This document shows positions 5,540 through 7,228 of a stretch of DNA of 7,228 bases, one piece after another. Below the pieces are notes generated by a model. It made no database searches, was not told the DNA's origin, and was given only the letters and a program-made list of their open reading frames with translations. Positions within the stretch are counted from its first letter, which is position 1. Every line of letters begins with the position of its first letter. Position numbers and translations under genes: made by a program. Source of the DNA: Bacillota bacterium (GTDB taxonomy: Bacteria; Bacillota; Clostridia; Lachnospirales; Lachnospiraceae); NCBI GenBank assembly GCA_022717655.1, contig JAIIAN010000152.1, positions 1-7,228 of the forward strand, in the 5' to 3' direction.

Positions 5540-7228
5540 CTAATCCTCCAGTAACTGCGGAATTCTGATATGAATCGTTGTTCCTGAATCTTTATTGCTC
5601 TCTACTCTAAGTGTACCATGACCTTGCAAGGAAGAACAGATTCGTGAATTGATATTGCTGATACCAAAATGTTTCTCATAATGAATCTGTTTGGATTCAA
5701 TGCTTTCCTGAATTTCATTCAATTTTTCAGGAGACATCCCCATTCCATCATCCGAAATTATGATTTCAATCATATCATCATCATACGTGATAGAAATATG
5801 GATATGCATATGGATTCCATTCCCTTTTAAACCGTGTTGAATCGAATTTTCCAAAATCGGCTGTAACGTAAATTTACAAATAAGAAAGTTTTCGATGCCT
5901 TCTTCCATCTCTATATCCCAATCAAACAGATTATCTTTACACAATGCCTCCATCTCCATATACAAACATGCGATTTCCAGTTCTTTTTTAATCGGAATCA
6001 AATCATTTGAGGTGCGCAACAGCCCTCTGTAAAACCGTGATAAATCAGCAAGCATTTTATCTGCTTTGCTAATTTCCCCCAATGACAATAAATTCTGCAC
6101 AGATGCCAAAATATTATATAAAAAATGAGGATTAATTTGTGACTGCAGCAACTGATAGTTCAATTTTTCTTCTTGTATTTTTAAATTTAGATTACTTTCA
6201 AAGCTCGCATTTAACTCTGTAATCATGTTAGCACAAGTAACCGTCAGCGTATCAATTTCATCTAAATGATCAGAATCTTCCGGAACTAACTCATTAATCT
6301 GTGTTGCGTCTATGACGTTGTCCATCTTAAGCTCAGACATAGAATGTGACAAACGATTTACTTTATTTGTCATTTGATCCGCTACCCAGATAATTGCAAA
6401 CATCGTCAACGGAACCACAATTATAAAACACACGAAAATCATTTTTACAAGAAGCGATGCACTTTGACGAATATAGTAGTCCGGTGTCTCAGTAATCAAA
6501 AACAGCTGGTTGTGCACCGGCGCTGAAATGATTTCACATTCATTATATGAAATATGAGACGTCTTTCTATTTTGAGTAAGCGCATTCCGTTTTTCATTAG
6601 TCAAAGACGTACCGATTTGTGTCTGATCCGTACTTGCTAAGATGGTTCCCTCCGTGTCTATTATGTAAGAAACAGAAGGATTCTCTTTTGAGAATTCGTC
6701 CAAATAGTAGCTTAATTCATCACTCGTTATGTGAAGCGCAAAACAATATTGTTGCGAATTAATTTTGGCAACCCGATAACATGAAAGTACACCTACAGGA
6801 TTTTTGTTTTTACTTACTATATATGGAAACTCCACTTGTTTACGAAACAGCCATTTCGGTTTAATTCCCTGATTATCGAAATCACTTATCTGTACTTTAT
6901 AATCTTTCATTTCCGATAAAGAACAAAACGTGATTCCTTCATTTGACACAAAGCTGTCCTCCGGCAGAAAAACATTTACATGATAAATATTAAATGAATC
7001 CGCCATCGAAGTAATATTGTTTCGCACCGAAGAAAGAGTATCAAGATACTTTGACATCGGCTGTTCCGGGGTTGTACATAACACACATAAATTAAAATGA
7101 ATCGAATCTGCTAAGCTCTCTATCTGAGCCATTCGGTTTTCAAGCAGATTTTGATTTTTTTCACACGCTATTTTGGTTTCTTTTAGCATGTTGTCTTTTG
7201 CTATGGTATAAGAAATTTTGTAAGAAAT
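5540..7228 (-). CDS. Sensor histidine kinase, YesM-like (5' end beyond the window)
   Basis: The minus frame is open to the right edge. An ATG at 7189 gives 549 residues, but 13 more sense codons (ISYKISYTIAKDN) precede it, so the true start and first membrane helix lie outside. Numbered from that ATG, residues 1 to about 245 are an extracytoplasmic sensor region with a Cache-like stretch (VSYIIDTEGTILASTDQTQIGTSL). A membrane helix follows at about 246-271, then a HAMP-like linker and coiled coil (about 272-345). The His_kinase domain has phospho-acceptor His355 in QINPHFLYN, and the ATPase domain has the N-box LQPILENSIQHG (442-453), the G-box SDDGMGM (479-485), and HFGISNINSR followed by GTTIHIRIP. 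This is the set seen in YesM/LytS-type kinases. It phosphorylates the downstream response regulator, probably in response to an extracellular sugar or a binding protein. The ligand is unknown. Confidence 0.94.
   Translation of the reverse strand: MSYKISYTIAKDNMLKETKIACEKNQNLLENRMAQIESLADSIHFNLCVLCTTPEQPMSKYLDTLSSVRNNITSMADSFNIYHVNVFLPEDSFVSNEGITFCSLSEMKDYKVQISDFDNQGIKPKWLFRKQVEFPYIVSKNKNPVGVLSCYRVAKINSQQYCFALHITSDELSYYLDEFSKENPSVSYIIDTEGTILASTDQTQIGTSLTNEKRNALTQNRKTSHISYNECEIISAPVHNQLFLITETPDYYIRQSASLLVKMIFVCFIIVVPLTMFAIIWVADQMTNKVNRLSHSMSELKMDNVIDATQINELVPEDSDHLDEIDTLTVTCANMITELNASFESNLNLKIQEEKLNYQLLQSQINPHFLYNILASVQNLLSLGEISKADKMLADLSRFYRGLLRTSNDLIPIKKELEIACLYMEMEALCKDNLFDWDIEMEEGIENFLICKFTLQPILENSIQHGLKGNGIHMHIHISITYDDDMIEIIISDDGMGMSPEKLNEIQESIESKQIHYEKHFGISNINSRICSSLQGHGTLRVESNKDSGTTIHIRIPQLLED

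Noticed and set aside
1..7228. CRISPR arrays, tRNA/rRNA genes, insertion sequences, phage or toxin-antitoxin genes
   Set aside because: I looked for them and saw no regular repeat-spacer units, cloverleaf sequences, transposase motifs or terminal inverted repeats; there are no gene-free stretches over 300 bases to hide a system.

Overview
This window looks like an AT-rich chromosomal segment of a gut-type Firmicute, most likely Lachnospiraceae/Clostridia. The assignment rests on low GC, strong purine-rich ribosome binding sites, a YesM/YesN-type two-component pair, a DinF/NorM-like MATE transporter of clostridial flavour and a right-handed beta-helix carbohydrate-active protein. This is inferred from protein resemblance; no 16S or marker gene is present. 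Everything is on the minus strand except one small regulator remnant.

Left part (1-1391): a graveyard. The window opens with a 5'-truncated fragment of a parallel beta-helix protein that runs off the left edge. It abuts, and slightly overlaps in another frame, the tail of a MATE efflux pump gene. The MATE gene is clearly dead. It keeps its start and its stop, but has two in-frame stop codons and an internal deletion with frameshift that I estimate at about 160 codons. An AT-rich 10-bp inverted repeat lies just upstream of its start.

Middle (1442-3824): an intact nicotinamidase/isochorismatase-family cysteine hydrolase with a near-consensus promoter, then an intact FucP-like MFS transporter with its own intrinsic terminator. 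Divergent from the MFS gene is an AraC-family regulator that has lost most of its N-terminal domain. It keeps a good start and RBS, and an intact C-terminal double helix-turn-helix in another frame. The intergenic region carries two similar 21-bp direct repeats offset by 53 bp, about five helical turns, which are candidate operator sites for the lost regulator.

Right part (3906-7228): a strong hairpin terminator separates the AraC remnant from a convergent two-component operon. A YesM-like sensor histidine kinase, whose 5' end lies beyond the right edge, is followed after 2 nt by a YesN-like response regulator with a receiver domain and an AraC-type output domain. Such pairs usually control sugar ABC transporters or glycosidases; none is visible here.

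I found no convincing undescribed system. The most useful observations are the decay of three separate genes within 4 kb, the precise lesions in them, the phased direct repeats, and the chimeric MATE/beta-helix junction.
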